Shown here: piece after piece, positions 1 through 7,929 of the stretch
How positions within the stretch are numbered: position 1 is the first letter of the stretch
Layout of the letters: every line of letters begins with the position of its first letter
NCBI GenBank assembly: GCA_937892395.1
Contig: CALAGJ010000200.1
Coordinates: 1 to 30,137, forward strand
Origin: an uncultured Parafilimonas sp.
Lineage (GTDB): Bacteria; Bacteroidota; Bacteroidia; Chitinophagales; Chitinophagaceae
DNA: 30,137 bases
Reading direction: 5' to 3'
The notes under the pieces: model-generated
The model's input: only the letters and a program-made list of their open reading frames with translations
Databases searched by the model: none
What the model was told of the DNA's origin: nothing
Made by a program: the position numbers and the translations under genes

Positions 1-50
1 GATCTACACAGGCGAAGACACTCTTTCCCTACACGACGCTCTTCCGATCT
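1..50 (+). other. Illumina P5/TruSeq adapter with i5 index (non-biological)
   Basis: The first nine bases are the end of the P5 flow-cell oligo. Bases 10-17 are AGGCGAAG, which I recall as i5 index D505. Bases 18-50 are the standard TruSeq read-1 primer site ending in CTTCCGATCT. This is untrimmed library adapter assembled onto the contig end, so real genomic sequence starts at 51 at the earliest. It shows that the left boundary is an assembly end and not a biological junction. Confidence 0.98.
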
Positions 51-111
51 GCTTTTTTGACAGGGTGAGGGAGGCTTTTTCTGCTGAATAATTTGTTGAT
101 ACAGTATAATG

Positions 112-148
112 AAACTGGCAGTCCTTGATTGGGACTGCCAGTTTTTTG
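112..148 (+). terminator. Intrinsic terminator, possibly bidirectional
   Basis: A 13-bp perfect stem (112-124 with 132-144) closes a 7-nt loop and runs into a T-tract at 142-147 on the plus strand. It would stop plus-strand transcription from a gene off the left edge. On the minus strand it lies just beyond the stop of the T9SS cargo gene and may end that operon too, although the T-tract on that side is weak. Confidence 0.8.
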
Positions 149-167
149 TTGATGTATATATTGTAAA

Positions 168-1355
168 TTATCTAAATACTTTTACGGTAGTAGCATCTTG
201 ACCTAATGTAACTTTTAAAAAGTAAACTCCAGATGTGTGGAAGTATTTATATATATCTAAGGTAGAAGTACCTGTATTCATTAATCCATATTGCTGTCTA
301 TACACTTCTGCTCCTGCCATGGTAAATAGTTGTATGGTAACAGGACTAATTTCGGATAGTGACAATTGTATTTGTAGTTTAGCACCGGGAGTATTATTTA
401 CAAGTTTCCATGCATTTTTTGCAATAGTTTCTACAGACCTTATTTCAGAATAAGTAATGGTGCCATCTTTATCTTTTTGCTTTAAACGATAGAAAGATTT
501 GCCATTAATAGCATTAAAATCAGTGTAATTGTATTGGGTGGTAATGCCTGTATTTTTTGCAGCTACAAATCCAGCTGTAGAGAAGGATATGCCATCAATA
601 CTTCTTTCAATGTCATAACCAATCATTTGCTGCTCATTGGTAACAGACCATTGCAATAAGGGTTTGTTATTTTGCAAAGCAGCAGAAAAGTTTACTAAAT
701 GTACGGGTAGTAAATTGTCATAGCGAACATTGTCAATGCCAATGTAATCAGAGTTAGCACCATTTATGCCGGCATCTGTTACGAAATGGCGAAAAGCAAT
801 TCGTCCGGTTTGCCCGGCGGAGATACCGGAAAGTACAATTGTATATTCTTTCCATTCATAAGGATATCCACCTTCAGCCAATGTTTGATTGATGGAAGCG
901 TATAAACTAGTAAAATCTCCAACACCAGTAGCATCACTACCCACATTTGTACTGCTACCATTTTTGCTCAATCTCACTTCTAATCTATCAGGAAAATCAA
1001 ATGGATCTGGGGTGGCTTTACGTGTATAAAATTTTAGTGTGGCATTGTTGGATAAGGAAAGTACCGGCGTTAATATCCAGTTACTAATGGTACCCACACC
1101 CGGGTTGTCCGGAATACATTCATAGCTTGATGCAGCATAGGCATTACTACTTCCATCGTATGAGTCAAAATTTGCATTATTGCCTTGTGCCCATGTGATG
1201 GATGTATTTGCAGGTGTTGATTTATTTATTGCCACCCATCCACTTGGTAATACTGTTTCAAACCCTTCGGTGAAATTTGACACTTGAGCATGTAGATTAA
1301 TAATGGTAACAAGATTGATTAGAACAATGGGAAATAAGATTTTAATTTTTTGCAT
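168..1355 (-). CDS. Secreted choice-of-anchor J / cleaved-adhesin-like protein with T9SS sorting domain
   Basis: The protein is 395 aa. Residues 1-23 are a signal peptide ending in LHAQ. Residues about 27-212 resemble the cleaved adhesin / choice-of-anchor J domain: an opening FTEGFE..LPSGW, an internal W-A-Q-G segment, and a closing block with IGIDNVRYD. A spacer follows with a segment of fibronectin-like character (LQWSVTNE..GYDIERS). The last 70 residues form a type A T9SS C-terminal domain ending in GVYFLKVTLG and a basic tail. The protein is therefore predicted to cross the outer membrane by T9SS and be anchored or released at the surface. It is the last gene of a minus-strand run after a TlpA-like protein and a DUF6029 barrel, with a 26-bp gap to the latter. 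Its ligand is unknown. The export route is well supported and the binding role is inferred. Confidence 0.88.
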   Translation of the reverse strand: MQKIKILFPIVLINLVTIINLHAQVSNFTEGFETVLPSGWVAINKSTPANTSITWAQGNNANFDSYDGSSNAYAASSYECIPDNPGVGTISNWILTPVLSLSNNATLKFYTRKATPDPFDFPDRLEVRLSKNGSSTNVGSDATGVGDFTSLYASINQTLAEGGYPYEWKEYTIVLSGISAGQTGRIAFRHFVTDAGINGANSDYIGIDNVRYDNLLPVHLVNFSAALQNNKPLLQWSVTNEQQMIGYDIERSIDGISFSTAGFVAAKNTGITTQYNYTDFNAINGKSFYRLKQKDKDGTITYSEIRSVETIAKNAWKLVNNTPGAKLQIQLSLSEISPVTIQLFTMAGAEVYRQQYGLMNTGTSTLDIYKYFHTSGVYFLKVTLGQDATTVKVFR

Positions 1356-1381
1356 GATTACTTGATTTATATTAGTTATTC

Positions 1382-3106
1382 TTAGAAATTATAGTTAAAT
1401 GAAGCATTGAAACCTGATGATGCAGGTACTAAACGGCACACACCGCCTACACAGAAAAGCCCCTGCCGCTGCCTACCATAGCCTATTGAAAGCCTTGCAT
1501 TTTTATAATTGATTGCAGTGCCAAAATTGTAATAATGTATTTGTTCATCTTTTTTATCATTGCCATAATTATATAAATCTGTGGCATAAAATGAAACATA
1601 GGGAGCCCAACTATATTCTAAAGTGGCAGCAGCCCAGTTTCCTCTATGTTGTATATCTTCTCTACTCCATAAGTGTTGAAGATCCATTTGCAAGGAATGC
1701 TTTTTGTTGATTTTATAAGTGCCATCTACAGCTATAAAATCTGCTGCTGTTGTGGGAGTGCCGGGTCCTCCGGACTCAATGATGAAGCCATTATAATTGA
1801 AATGCGTGTAATTGAACTCTGTTTTCAATTTTTTATTCCATGTTTTTTTAACCTCAAAGCCGTAATCTCTGAAAAGCAGATCTCCAAATTTATTTGAGTT
1901 ATAATTTAAATCCTTAATAGAGGCTCCAAAATCTGAATCGCTTTCAAAATCAATTGCATGAAACTCTCCATAATGAAGGGAAAGCTGTAGCCCTGTTTTT
2001 CCTCCGAGTCCAGTATTTTTTGGTACATTATAATAGATTTCTGCATTACCACCTATTTCACCTACATTAAATATATTATTCAATCCTGTTAAAATATAAT
2101 AGCCACCTTGTGCATTGTAAGGATAAATATTTTGCAGACTGAAATGGTGTTGTGGTGTTAGTGCCGGTAAATAATTAATGAGATTGTTCACAAATAAACT
2201 ACCACGCTCTGCCCTAAAATCCATATTTCGGAGTTTCCTTAATGTAACATTAATGCCAACCTGTTTTCCGGTATAACTTGTATTTATCAACAATGCATTT
2301 CCGGTATATTTTCCACTATCATATAATACTTGGCCAGAACCATTACTTAAAATATCTTTTGATTTTTGCACCCATTCAGCTTGTATTGCAAAATGATCAT
2401 TTTTTGCTCCTGCCCTTAGTGATACAACACCCACGGAGCGAGGCACCTCATTGATGGTGTCAATATAATCGGTATGTCTCAGTACATAACTACTACCTAT
2501 ATTGTATCTCCATTTTTTTGCTTTGATTTTTAATGCATCATTTAATTGAAGTTCCATATCAGCACCATATACCTCACCATCACTTTTGCTGAAAATATTT
2601 CTAATATTTCCTCCAAGTATTTTCAATTCAAGCCCTTTTACTGGTCGTACAGCAATGCGGCCTCCAATTAATGCATTGTTTAACCCAAGCTGTCTATCTT
2701 CCCAAGTGCGAAAAGCAAGCCCACTGCCAAATTGATCATATATGTAGCCGGCAGTTACATCTATTTTATCTGACTGATATCCGGCATATAAAGTGCCTAA
2801 ACCTTGTTTTCCATTAAATGCTTTTGGCGATCCTAAAACAGCAATATTTTTATATAATTCATATTGCCCTCCTGCAAAAAAATGTCCGTATCTCAGTTCT
2901 GTTTTCAAATATGTATTACTTCCAAATCGGGAGTCTTCGAAAAATAAAAATTTTTCATCATATCTATTGTACCAAGCCGCATTGGATTCTACACCACCTG
3001 TTATGATCAATTTAGTTTTTTCAGGTTGCACAGAGCTATTTTCTTGTGCTTTTAAGGAAATAGTATATAGACCTGTTAGAGCAGACAGGATCAAAATCTT
3101 CTTCAT
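1382..3106 (-). CDS. DUF6029-like outer-membrane beta-barrel protein
   Basis: The protein is 574 aa with a signal peptide (residues 1-20, ending LKAQ) and no hydrophobic helix afterwards. The rest is a repeating pattern of amphipathic strands rich in Tyr, Phe, Trp and Gly. It ends in FNYNF, the terminal aromatic residue expected of an outer-membrane barrel. The overall look matches the Bacteroidota family DUF6029, assigned from memory of the family. The whole chain has only two cysteines, at about 552 and 557 (FCVGGVC). They lie between the last two predicted strands and so probably in the final extracellular loop. The gene sits 24 bp after a TlpA-like thioredoxin and close to an Omp28-like CxxC lipoprotein, which suggests that this cysteine pair could be their substrate. 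No function is established. It could also act as a porin. Confidence 0.8.
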   Translation of the reverse strand: MKKILILSALTGLYTISLKAQENSSVQPEKTKLIITGGVESNAAWYNRYDEKFLFFEDSRFGSNTYLKTELRYGHFFAGGQYELYKNIAVLGSPKAFNGKQGLGTLYAGYQSDKIDVTAGYIYDQFGSGLAFRTWEDRQLGLNNALIGGRIAVRPVKGLELKILGGNIRNIFSKSDGEVYGADMELQLNDALKIKAKKWRYNIGSSYVLRHTDYIDTINEVPRSVGVVSLRAGAKNDHFAIQAEWVQKSKDILSNGSGQVLYDSGKYTGNALLINTSYTGKQVGINVTLRKLRNMDFRAERGSLFVNNLINYLPALTPQHHFSLQNIYPYNAQGGYYILTGLNNIFNVGEIGGNAEIYYNVPKNTGLGGKTGLQLSLHYGEFHAIDFESDSDFGASIKDLNYNSNKFGDLLFRDYGFEVKKTWNKKLKTEFNYTHFNYNGFIIESGGPGTPTTAADFIAVDGTYKINKKHSLQMDLQHLWSREDIQHRGNWAAATLEYSWAPYVSFYATDLYNYGNDKKDEQIHYYNFGTAINYKNARLSIGYGRQRQGLFCVGGVCRLVPASSGFNASFNYNF

Positions 3107-3130
3107 GCAATTATTATTTTTATCTAAAAT

Positions 3131-3619
3131 TTATTTTATTAATTCTTTAACTTTCTCATAAAGTTCTTCTTCATCTCCAGGATGATAACTGTTGTGGGTA
3201 TATATAATATCCCCCTTATAAATCACAATTGTAGCAGGTACATTGGCTATGTTAAGGGCTCTTTTCAATTCTTGATTTTCATCAAATAATATGGTATAAT
3301 TCCATCCTTTTCCTATGGCAAGACTATTCGCTCTTGAAGTGCTTCTTGCGTCATCAATAGATACTGCTACTACTTCAACCCCAGTAGTTTCCTGCCAATC
3401 TTCGTAAGATTCATTAAAAGCTTCCAACTCATTAATGCATGGTGTACACCATGTGGCCCAAAATGAAATGATAACTGGGTGATTTACTGTATCTGCAAAT
3501 TTTTTCAGATTTATTTCAGTATTTCTATTACTGCGTAATGAAATATCTGGAATTGATTTTTGTGACATGCCAAATACTGGCAAAAGCATTACAAGAACTA
3601 CTGGCGTGATAAACTTCAT
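3131..3619 (-). CDS. Exported TlpA-like thioredoxin-fold disulfide reductase
   Basis: The protein is 162 aa. Residues 1-19 form a signal peptide ending at GMSQ. The thioredoxin fold contains the active site WCTPC at 57-61 and a cis-proline motif VPATIV about 75 residues later. This is the layout of TlpA/ResA-type periplasmic thiol:disulfide oxidoreductases. The family reduces or isomerises disulfides outside the cytoplasm, for example in cytochrome c maturation, or serves a dedicated partner. No cytochrome maturation genes are nearby. The gene heads a minus-strand run into DUF6029 and a T9SS cargo protein, so the barrel is a plausible partner. A -7-like element (TACTTTTG read on the minus strand, at 3658-3665) lies in the divergent intergenic region, without a convincing -33 element. 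The enzymatic class is secure and the substrate is unknown. Confidence 0.92.
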   Translation of the reverse strand: MKFITPVVLVMLLPVFGMSQKSIPDISLRSNRNTEINLKKFADTVNHPVIISFWATWCTPCINELEAFNESYEDWQETTGVEVVAVSIDDARSTSRANSLAIGKGWNYTILFDENQELKRALNIANVPATIVIYKGDIIYTHNSYHPGDEEELYEKVKELIK

Positions 3620-3741
3620 GGTGAATAATTGTAAATTTAACTGGTGCGATTAAAAGCCAAAAGTAAATTGATTCAACCAGTAAGGAGAATTTTTTTTTAT
3701 TTTACAAACATTTTACAAGCTATGCATATAACTGATAATAC

Positions 3742-3788
3742 AAAATTTGGATGAAGAAACATTAAACTATAAATTGCATCCAAATTTT
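3742..3788. promoter_or_regulatory. 12-bp perfect inverted repeat in the leader of the Omp28-like gene
   Basis: AAAATTTGGATG at 3742-3753 is repeated inverted as CATCCAAATTTT at 3777-3788, with 23 bp between the arms. The right arm ends 7 bp before the ATG at 3796. In RNA it could fold and cover the translation start. In DNA it could be a two-site operator. No recognised regulator-binding motif is assigned. Confidence 0.5.
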
Positions 3789-3795
3789 ATACACC

Positions 3796-4701
3796 ATGAG
3801 TTATACAACAAAATCTGCTTTGTTTGTTTTTATTATTATTTCATCTCTGCTTTCTTGTTCAAAAGCTGATTTGACTGCCCCGGCAAATGCAAATACAGAG
3901 CAAAATTTTTCAGAAGATTTTTCTATTACCGCCTCCGGCGATCGATTTTTAAGTAAGGTTTTGTACGAAGATTATACTGGTGCTTGGTGTGGTTGGTGTC
4001 CAAGAATTGCTTATAAGTTTGATTTAATGATGGAGCATAATCCTGATCGTTTTTTAATGCAAGGCAACCATAACGGTGATGCTTTTACTACCCCATATCA
4101 GAGTAATTTAGAAAGTACATTTAAAATACAAGGATTCCCTACCGGGTGGGAAAATAGGTATCAGGCATTTAAAGACAATGGCAACATTATGAATCTATCT
4201 GATACGGTAAATAAATGGAGTTATCTAAAAACTTTAGATTCATTAGGTTTAAGCATTACCAGCTCTATTGCTTCTAATAAAGTGAGTGGCATTGTAAAAG
4301 TTGGATTTGGATATAGCTTTTCTTCTAAAGTAAAATTGGTAATTGAATTATTAGAAGATAGCTTGGTACTTGCTCAAGCAAATTATTACAACTTATTTCC
4401 AACCGGCAATCCTTATTACGGGATGGGCAATACAATGAATAATTTTGTACATAGAAATGTATTGCGTAAATGTGCAACTAACGAGTTAGGGGATTTAATA
4501 CCGGCTATTAGTACCAATGCAGGAAATGAATATAGTTTATCTTACAATTTTGACTTAGCAGGTTTCAAAGCAAGCCGATGTAAAGTTGTAGCATTTGTGG
4601 TATATGAAACTGGTCAATCAAAATCAGGTATTATCAATGTTCAATGGACAAAAGCCGGTAAAGACAAAGGATATGACAAAGTAGTCAAACACAAACTGTA
4701 A
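3796..4701 (+). CDS. Omp28-like lipoprotein with thioredoxin-type CxxC motif
   Basis: The protein is 301 aa. The N-terminus is a lipoprotein signal with lipobox LLSC and acylation expected at Cys21. The mature part starts with a flexible low-complexity stretch and then a thioredoxin-like segment carrying YTGAWCGWCPR (CGWC at 65-68) and a GFPTGW motif further on. This pattern fits the Omp28-related outer-membrane protein family of Bacteroidota. The C-terminal half looks like beta-sandwich sequence (SYNFDLAGFK..RCKVVAFVVYE) and contains two more cysteines. It is divergent from the tlpA-like/DUF6029/T9SS run and followed by an intrinsic terminator, so it is probably monocistronic. The likely role is thiol-disulfide chemistry or structural assembly at the outer membrane. 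The redox role is inferred from the CxxC, as Omp28 itself was described as an adhesin-like surface protein. Confidence 0.88.
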   Translation: MSYTTKSALFVFIIISSLLSCSKADLTAPANANTEQNFSEDFSITASGDRFLSKVLYEDYTGAWCGWCPRIAYKFDLMMEHNPDRFLMQGNHNGDAFTTPYQSNLESTFKIQGFPTGWENRYQAFKDNGNIMNLSDTVNKWSYLKTLDSLGLSITSSIASNKVSGIVKVGFGYSFSSKVKLVIELLEDSLVLAQANYYNLFPTGNPYYGMGNTMNNFVHRNVLRKCATNELGDLIPAISTNAGNEYSLSYNFDLAGFKASRCKVVAFVVYETGQSKSGIINVQWTKAGKDKGYDKVVKHKL

Positions 4702-4718
4702 TAGAAAAAAAATATTTG

Positions 4719-4743
4719 GCTGGAGATTTCTCCAGCTTTTTTT
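4719..4743 (+). terminator. Intrinsic terminator after the Omp28-like gene
   Basis: GCTGGAGA (4719-4726) pairs perfectly with TCTCCAGC (4729-4736) and is followed directly by seven T residues. It lies 18 bp after the stop codon at 4699-4701. Confidence 0.9.
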
Positions 4744-4814
4744 ATACTATTTAACAGTGATAAAGTAAGAAATAGAAAGTAGAAAATTATTTTCGCTGTT
4801 CAAAAAAATAATTT

Positions 4815-5417
4815 ATGCAAAAAAAATCATTGATGGCAGTCCTGCTCATCACACTATGTTTCTTTTCATTCAAAAATAGTTCCATAAAAATTGGTGATAC
4901 ATTGCCTATGGCTGATAAAGAATTGGTAGATGTATCCGGAAATACGGTTAGTTTAAAATCTGCTGTGGGTAGTAATGGACTATTGGTTATGTTTTCTTGC
5001 AACACCTGCCCATTTGTAATAAAGAACCAACAAAGAACCATTGCCATTTGCAACTATGCAAAGGAAAATAATATTGGTATTGTTCTATTAAATTCCAATG
5101 AGGCTGGTAGAAATGGCGGCGAATCTTTTGAAAAAATGCAGCAGTATGCCAAAAGCCAAAATTATAATTGGATTTATGCAGTAGATAAAGACAATGCTAT
5201 TGCTGATGCGTTTGATGCCAACCGCACACCAGAATGTTTTTTGTTTGATAAGAATCAGGCCTTAGTATATCATGGTGCCATTGATGATAGTCCACAAGAT
5301 CAAAATAAAGTAACAAGAATGCATCTGAAAATTGCTATGGAGGAAATAGTTTCCGGCAGGGAAGTATCCACTAATGAATCCAGATCAGTGGGTTGTGCTA
5401 TTAAAAGAAAGTTTTAA
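4815..5417 (+). CDS. Exported redoxin of the PRX-like thioredoxin family
   Basis: The protein is 200 aa. A hydrophobic N-terminus (about residues 6-20) looks like a signal peptide or anchor. The redoxin domain begins at IGDTLPMADKEL. It carries FSCNTCPFVIK (CNTC at 62-65), a KDNAIADAFDANRTPECFLFD segment with the Thr-Pro of the fold, and the conserved C-terminal tail SVGCAIKRK with a further cysteine. This is the pattern of the PRX-like group of peroxiredoxin/thioredoxin proteins common in Bacteroidota, and the length is normal. It probably reduces peroxides or protein disulfides in the periplasm. It lies between the Omp28-like gene and msrB and ends at a bidirectional terminator. The exact activity (peroxidase or oxidoreductase) cannot be decided from the sequence. 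Confidence 0.87.
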   Translation: MQKKSLMAVLLITLCFFSFKNSSIKIGDTLPMADKELVDVSGNTVSLKSAVGSNGLLVMFSCNTCPFVIKNQQRTIAICNYAKENNIGIVLLNSNEAGRNGGESFEKMQQYAKSQNYNWIYAVDKDNAIADAFDANRTPECFLFDKNQALVYHGAIDDSPQDQNKVTRMHLKIAMEEIVSGREVSTNESRSVGCAIKRKF

Positions 5418-5434
5418 GACAAGTAATACAATGT

Positions 5435-5465
5435 AAAATGGCTACCATATAAGTAGCCATTTTTT
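5435..5465. terminator. Bidirectional terminator between convergent redoxin and msrB genes
   Basis: An 11-bp perfect stem (35-45 of the 5400s paired with 5453-5463) closes a 7-nt loop. It has a T-run at 5460-5465 on the plus strand and four T residues on the minus strand. The two flanking genes converge on it. Confidence 0.88.
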
Positions 5466-5502
5466 ATGAGATGATAGAACTTAGCCCCAAACATTTAACA
5501 TG

Positions 5503-6075
5503 CTATTGCTGATCTGTATGCTCTGTATTGTAGTCCTGCTCTGCTTCTTTTGCTTTTTCAAAATCAAGTATTACACCATTGATACAATACCTTAAACCTG
5601 TTGGCTTAGGTCCATCTTCAAATACATGCCCTAAATGACTTCGGCATCTGCCACACATTACTTCAGTACGGGTCATACCATAAGTATTATCCGGTGCATA
5701 AATGATACTTACTTTAGCATAAGGCTCATAAAAACTTGGCCAACCACAACCACTTTCAAATTTTGTATCACTACGAAATAAAGCATTGCCACAGGCAGCA
5801 CAATAATAAGTACCTACCTCGTTGTTGTTTTCAAATGCACTAGTCCAGGGTCTTTCTGTTCCTTTTTGTCTTGCTACATGATATTGTTCTGGTGTGAGTA
5901 ATTTTTGCCAGGCACTATCTGAAATGGATACCTGCTCAGTACTGGTGTGTGAGTAAACACTGCTGTCTTTATTGCTCATAATTTCACTTTTTTTATTAAT
6001 CGTTTTTTTCTCCTGTGAAAAACATCCCTGACAAGAACTTACAAGTAATGCAATTAATAATATTTTATTTTTCAT
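5503..6075 (-). CDS. msrB: Peptide-methionine (R)-S-oxide reductase MsrB, predicted lipoprotein
   Basis: MsrB reduces the R-epimer of methionine sulfoxide in proteins. The open frame extends to 6102, but I choose the internal ATG at 6075 because a clean lipoprotein signal begins there: MKNKILLIALLVSSC, with lipobox VSSC. In the 199-residue open frame the zinc cysteines are CAAC (101-104) and CGRC (150-153). ESGCGWPSF (about 117-124) has a possible resolving cysteine, and RYCIN carries the catalytic Cys173. GHVFEDG is also present. The domain is complete and of normal length, preceded by a linker of about 40 residues. The lipobox places it outside the cytoplasm, as in bacteria that repair oxidised envelope proteins. 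It is tail-to-tail with an exported redoxin and near other exported thiol proteins, one of which could be its reductant. Family assignment is certain and localisation is inferred. Confidence 0.95.
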   Translation of the reverse strand: MKNKILLIALLVSSCQGCFSQEKKTINKKSEIMSNKDSSVYSHTSTEQVSISDSAWQKLLTPEQYHVARQKGTERPWTSAFENNNEVGTYYCAACGNALFRSDTKFESGCGWPSFYEPYAKVSIIYAPDNTYGMTRTEVMCGRCRSHLGHVFEDGPKPTGLRYCINGVILDFEKAKEAEQDYNTEHTDQQ

Positions 6076-6207
6076 ATTTATAAACCTACGATTGATAAAC
6101 ATACACAGTTTTTTTAAGGTTTATGACGATACAACACTCCCTTACTTACAATTGTTCTCTTGCAAAAATGGCTAACAACTGTTAAAACTCATTTCTGTGC
6201 CATCCCC

Positions 6208-6215
6208 TATATTTG
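6208..6215 (+). promoter_or_regulatory. Bacteroidota -7 box for adk
   Basis: TATATTTG fits the TAnnTTTG -7 consensus exactly and lies 28 bp before the chosen adk ATG at 6244. The longer open frame starting at 6160 would have this promoter inside its coding region, which supports the later start. No clear -33 TTTG is visible at the right distance. Confidence 0.5.
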
Positions 6216-6243
6216 CCTCTCAAATAAAGAAACAAAAACTATC

Positions 6244-6825
6244 ATGTTTAATTTGATTTTATATGGCCCCCCGGGAAGTGGAAAAGGAACACAAAGTGCC
6301 AAGCTAATAGAGCGTTATGGGCTTATACATTTATCTACTGGAGATCTTTTAAGAAAAGAAATTTCAAATGCCACACCGTTGGGATTAGAAGCAAAAAGTC
6401 TGATGGATAAAGGACAGCTTGTACCGGATGCTGTGGTGGTAGGAATGATTAGCTCTGCATTAGATGAAAACAAGCAAGCCAAGGGTTTTCTATTTGATGG
6501 TTTTCCTCGTACTGCGGCGCAAGCAGAAAGCTTAGACAAATTACTACAACTTAAAAAGACACAAATTTCTGTTATGCTTGCTTTAGAAGTGAGTGATGAA
6601 GAGTTGATACAACGCATTTTGAAAAGAGGCCAAACAAGTGGAAGGAGTGATGATTCAAACCCCGAAATAATACAAAGCCGTATCAAGGAGTACAATGATA
6701 AGACTACGGCTGTAGCAGATTACTATAAAAAATTTAATAAAGTGGTTTCTGTTAAGGGTGAAGGTGGACTTGATGACATCTTTAAATCCCTATGTGTTGA
6801 AATTAATAAGCGTATGGAGGATTAG
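6244..6825 (+). CDS. adk: Adenylate kinase
   Basis: The enzyme catalyses ATP + AMP = 2 ADP in the cytoplasm. The frame is open from 6160, but the protein is taken from the ATG at 6244 (MFNLILYGPPGSGKGT). This puts the P-loop at residues 7-15, as in all adenylate kinases, and gives the normal 193 aa. Other signatures are HLSTGDLLR, a DGFPRT motif (nucleotide-monophosphate kinase signature), and RILKRG followed by a short LID region (QTSGRSDDSNPE) with no zinc-binding cysteines, so this is the short-LID type. It ends with IKEYNDKTTAVADYY. It stands alone with its own -7 box at 6208-6215, divergent from msrB. Confidence 0.97.
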   Translation: MFNLILYGPPGSGKGTQSAKLIERYGLIHLSTGDLLRKEISNATPLGLEAKSLMDKGQLVPDAVVVGMISSALDENKQAKGFLFDGFPRTAAQAESLDKLLQLKKTQISVMLALEVSDEELIQRILKRGQTSGRSDDSNPEIIQSRIKEYNDKTTAVADYYKKFNKVVSVKGEGGLDDIFKSLCVEINKRMED

Positions 6826-7188
6826 CTGTTTTTAAGAATTAATATTTGTTTGTAAACAATTGCTATAAAATATACATAGTTTTTTATAATGTCTAAATTA
6901 TTTTTACTGTATGAACAATAAAATTTTTAGAATAACATTTAGACTAAGATAACAGCTCAATTTAGATCAGTTAGGCATAAAATAGTATAGGTAAGGGTCA
7001 TCACTTAAATTTTTTCTAAAAATAATAAACAAAATAAGCAACTATTTTAAATAAATGTCGTATTCTTGCAATCCCCGAAGAAGATAACAGTTTTACTGTT
7101 TTGTTAGGTTAAAATAATGAATCATAGTATCTATGTTTTTCATTTATTTGCCACCCGTAAATTACATTGTGTATTAAACTAAAACGAA
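6826..7188. other. AT-rich intergenic region with no gene seen
   Basis: This stretch separates adk from the sugar transferase. It contains a near-palindrome TTGTTTGTAAACAA near 6847 and a weak hairpin AACAGT-TTT-ACTGTT at 7086-7100. A partial -7 match, TTTATTTG (7143-7150), lies 39 bp before the transferase start. No open frame of note, tRNA or strong terminator is visible. Confidence 0.5.
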
Positions 7189-7908
7189 ATGAACGTTAAT
7201 CCTACTGTAAATCAAAGAAACAGGGTTGTACATGTTTCTTTACCATTTGAAGGGCCTTCTGAATTCGAACAAACAGAAGAGTATTTAGAAAGCAAGGGCT
7301 TTCAATTATTTTTAAAACGGGCTTTTGATATCAGCGTTTCTGCGGGTCTGATATTATTATTTTCCCCAATACTTATTGTAGTTACTTTAATCATAAAATT
7401 AACTTCAAAAGGTGCTGTATTATATAGTAATGAAAGAGTTGGCCTTGGTGGCACTCATTTTCGTTGTCATAAGTTTCGCAGCATGGTTACTGATCAAGCA
7501 GTAAAAGTGGAAGATCATAAGATTGCATTGGAAGGACAAGAAAAAGGAATATTACATAAAAGTAAAACTGATAGCCGTATAACATGGATTGGAAAAATAA
7601 TTCGTAAAACAAGTATTGACGAATTGCCACAATTATTCAATGTACTTACGGGTGATATGAGTATCATCGGACCAAGACCTTTAGTACCTTTTATGCTAAA
7701 ACCTTATCCTGAGTTTTCAGCAGTAAGAAATTTAGTGAGACCAGGCATTACGGGTCTTTGGCAAATAAGAGACAGAGAAAATAATACAAGTGCAGAATTT
7801 ATGATAGAACACGATACTGAATACATACAGAACTACAGTTTTTGGCTTGATTTAAAAATTTTATTCAGCACTCCATTTGTTGTTATTTCCGGGAAAGGAG
7901 CATATTAA
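7189..7908 (+). CDS. Polyprenyl-phosphate sugar-1-phosphate transferase (bacterial sugar transferase family)
   Basis: The protein is 239 aa. After a hydrophilic N-terminus of about 45 residues there is one membrane segment (47-69: FDISVSAGLILLFSPILIVV). The conserved catalytic domain follows: KFRSM, RKTSIDELPQLFNVL, GDMSIIGPRPL and RPGITGLWQI. This is the WcaJ/ExoY-type monotopic phosphoglycosyl transferase, which loads the first sugar phosphate onto undecaprenyl phosphate to start a surface polysaccharide or glycan. It lacks the long multi-TM N-terminal domain of full-length WcaJ, so it is the short catalytic form. UDP-galactopyranose mutase follows after 63 bp, which points to a galactofuranose-containing glycan. 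The sugar donor cannot be read from the sequence. Confidence 0.93.
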   Translation: MNVNPTVNQRNRVVHVSLPFEGPSEFEQTEEYLESKGFQLFLKRAFDISVSAGLILLFSPILIVVTLIIKLTSKGAVLYSNERVGLGGTHFRCHKFRSMVTDQAVKVEDHKIALEGQEKGILHKSKTDSRITWIGKIIRKTSIDELPQLFNVLTGDMSIIGPRPLVPFMLKPYPEFSAVRNLVRPGITGLWQIRDRENNTSAEFMIEHDTEYIQNYSFWLDLKILFSTPFVVISGKGAY

Positions 7909-7929
7909 TTCAAAATTAAATAAATTGAT

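Noticed and set aside
6160..6243. N-terminal extension of adenylate kinase
   Set aside because: The extension contains the -7 box TATATTTG and would put 28 extra residues before a P-loop that is normally at residues 7-15.
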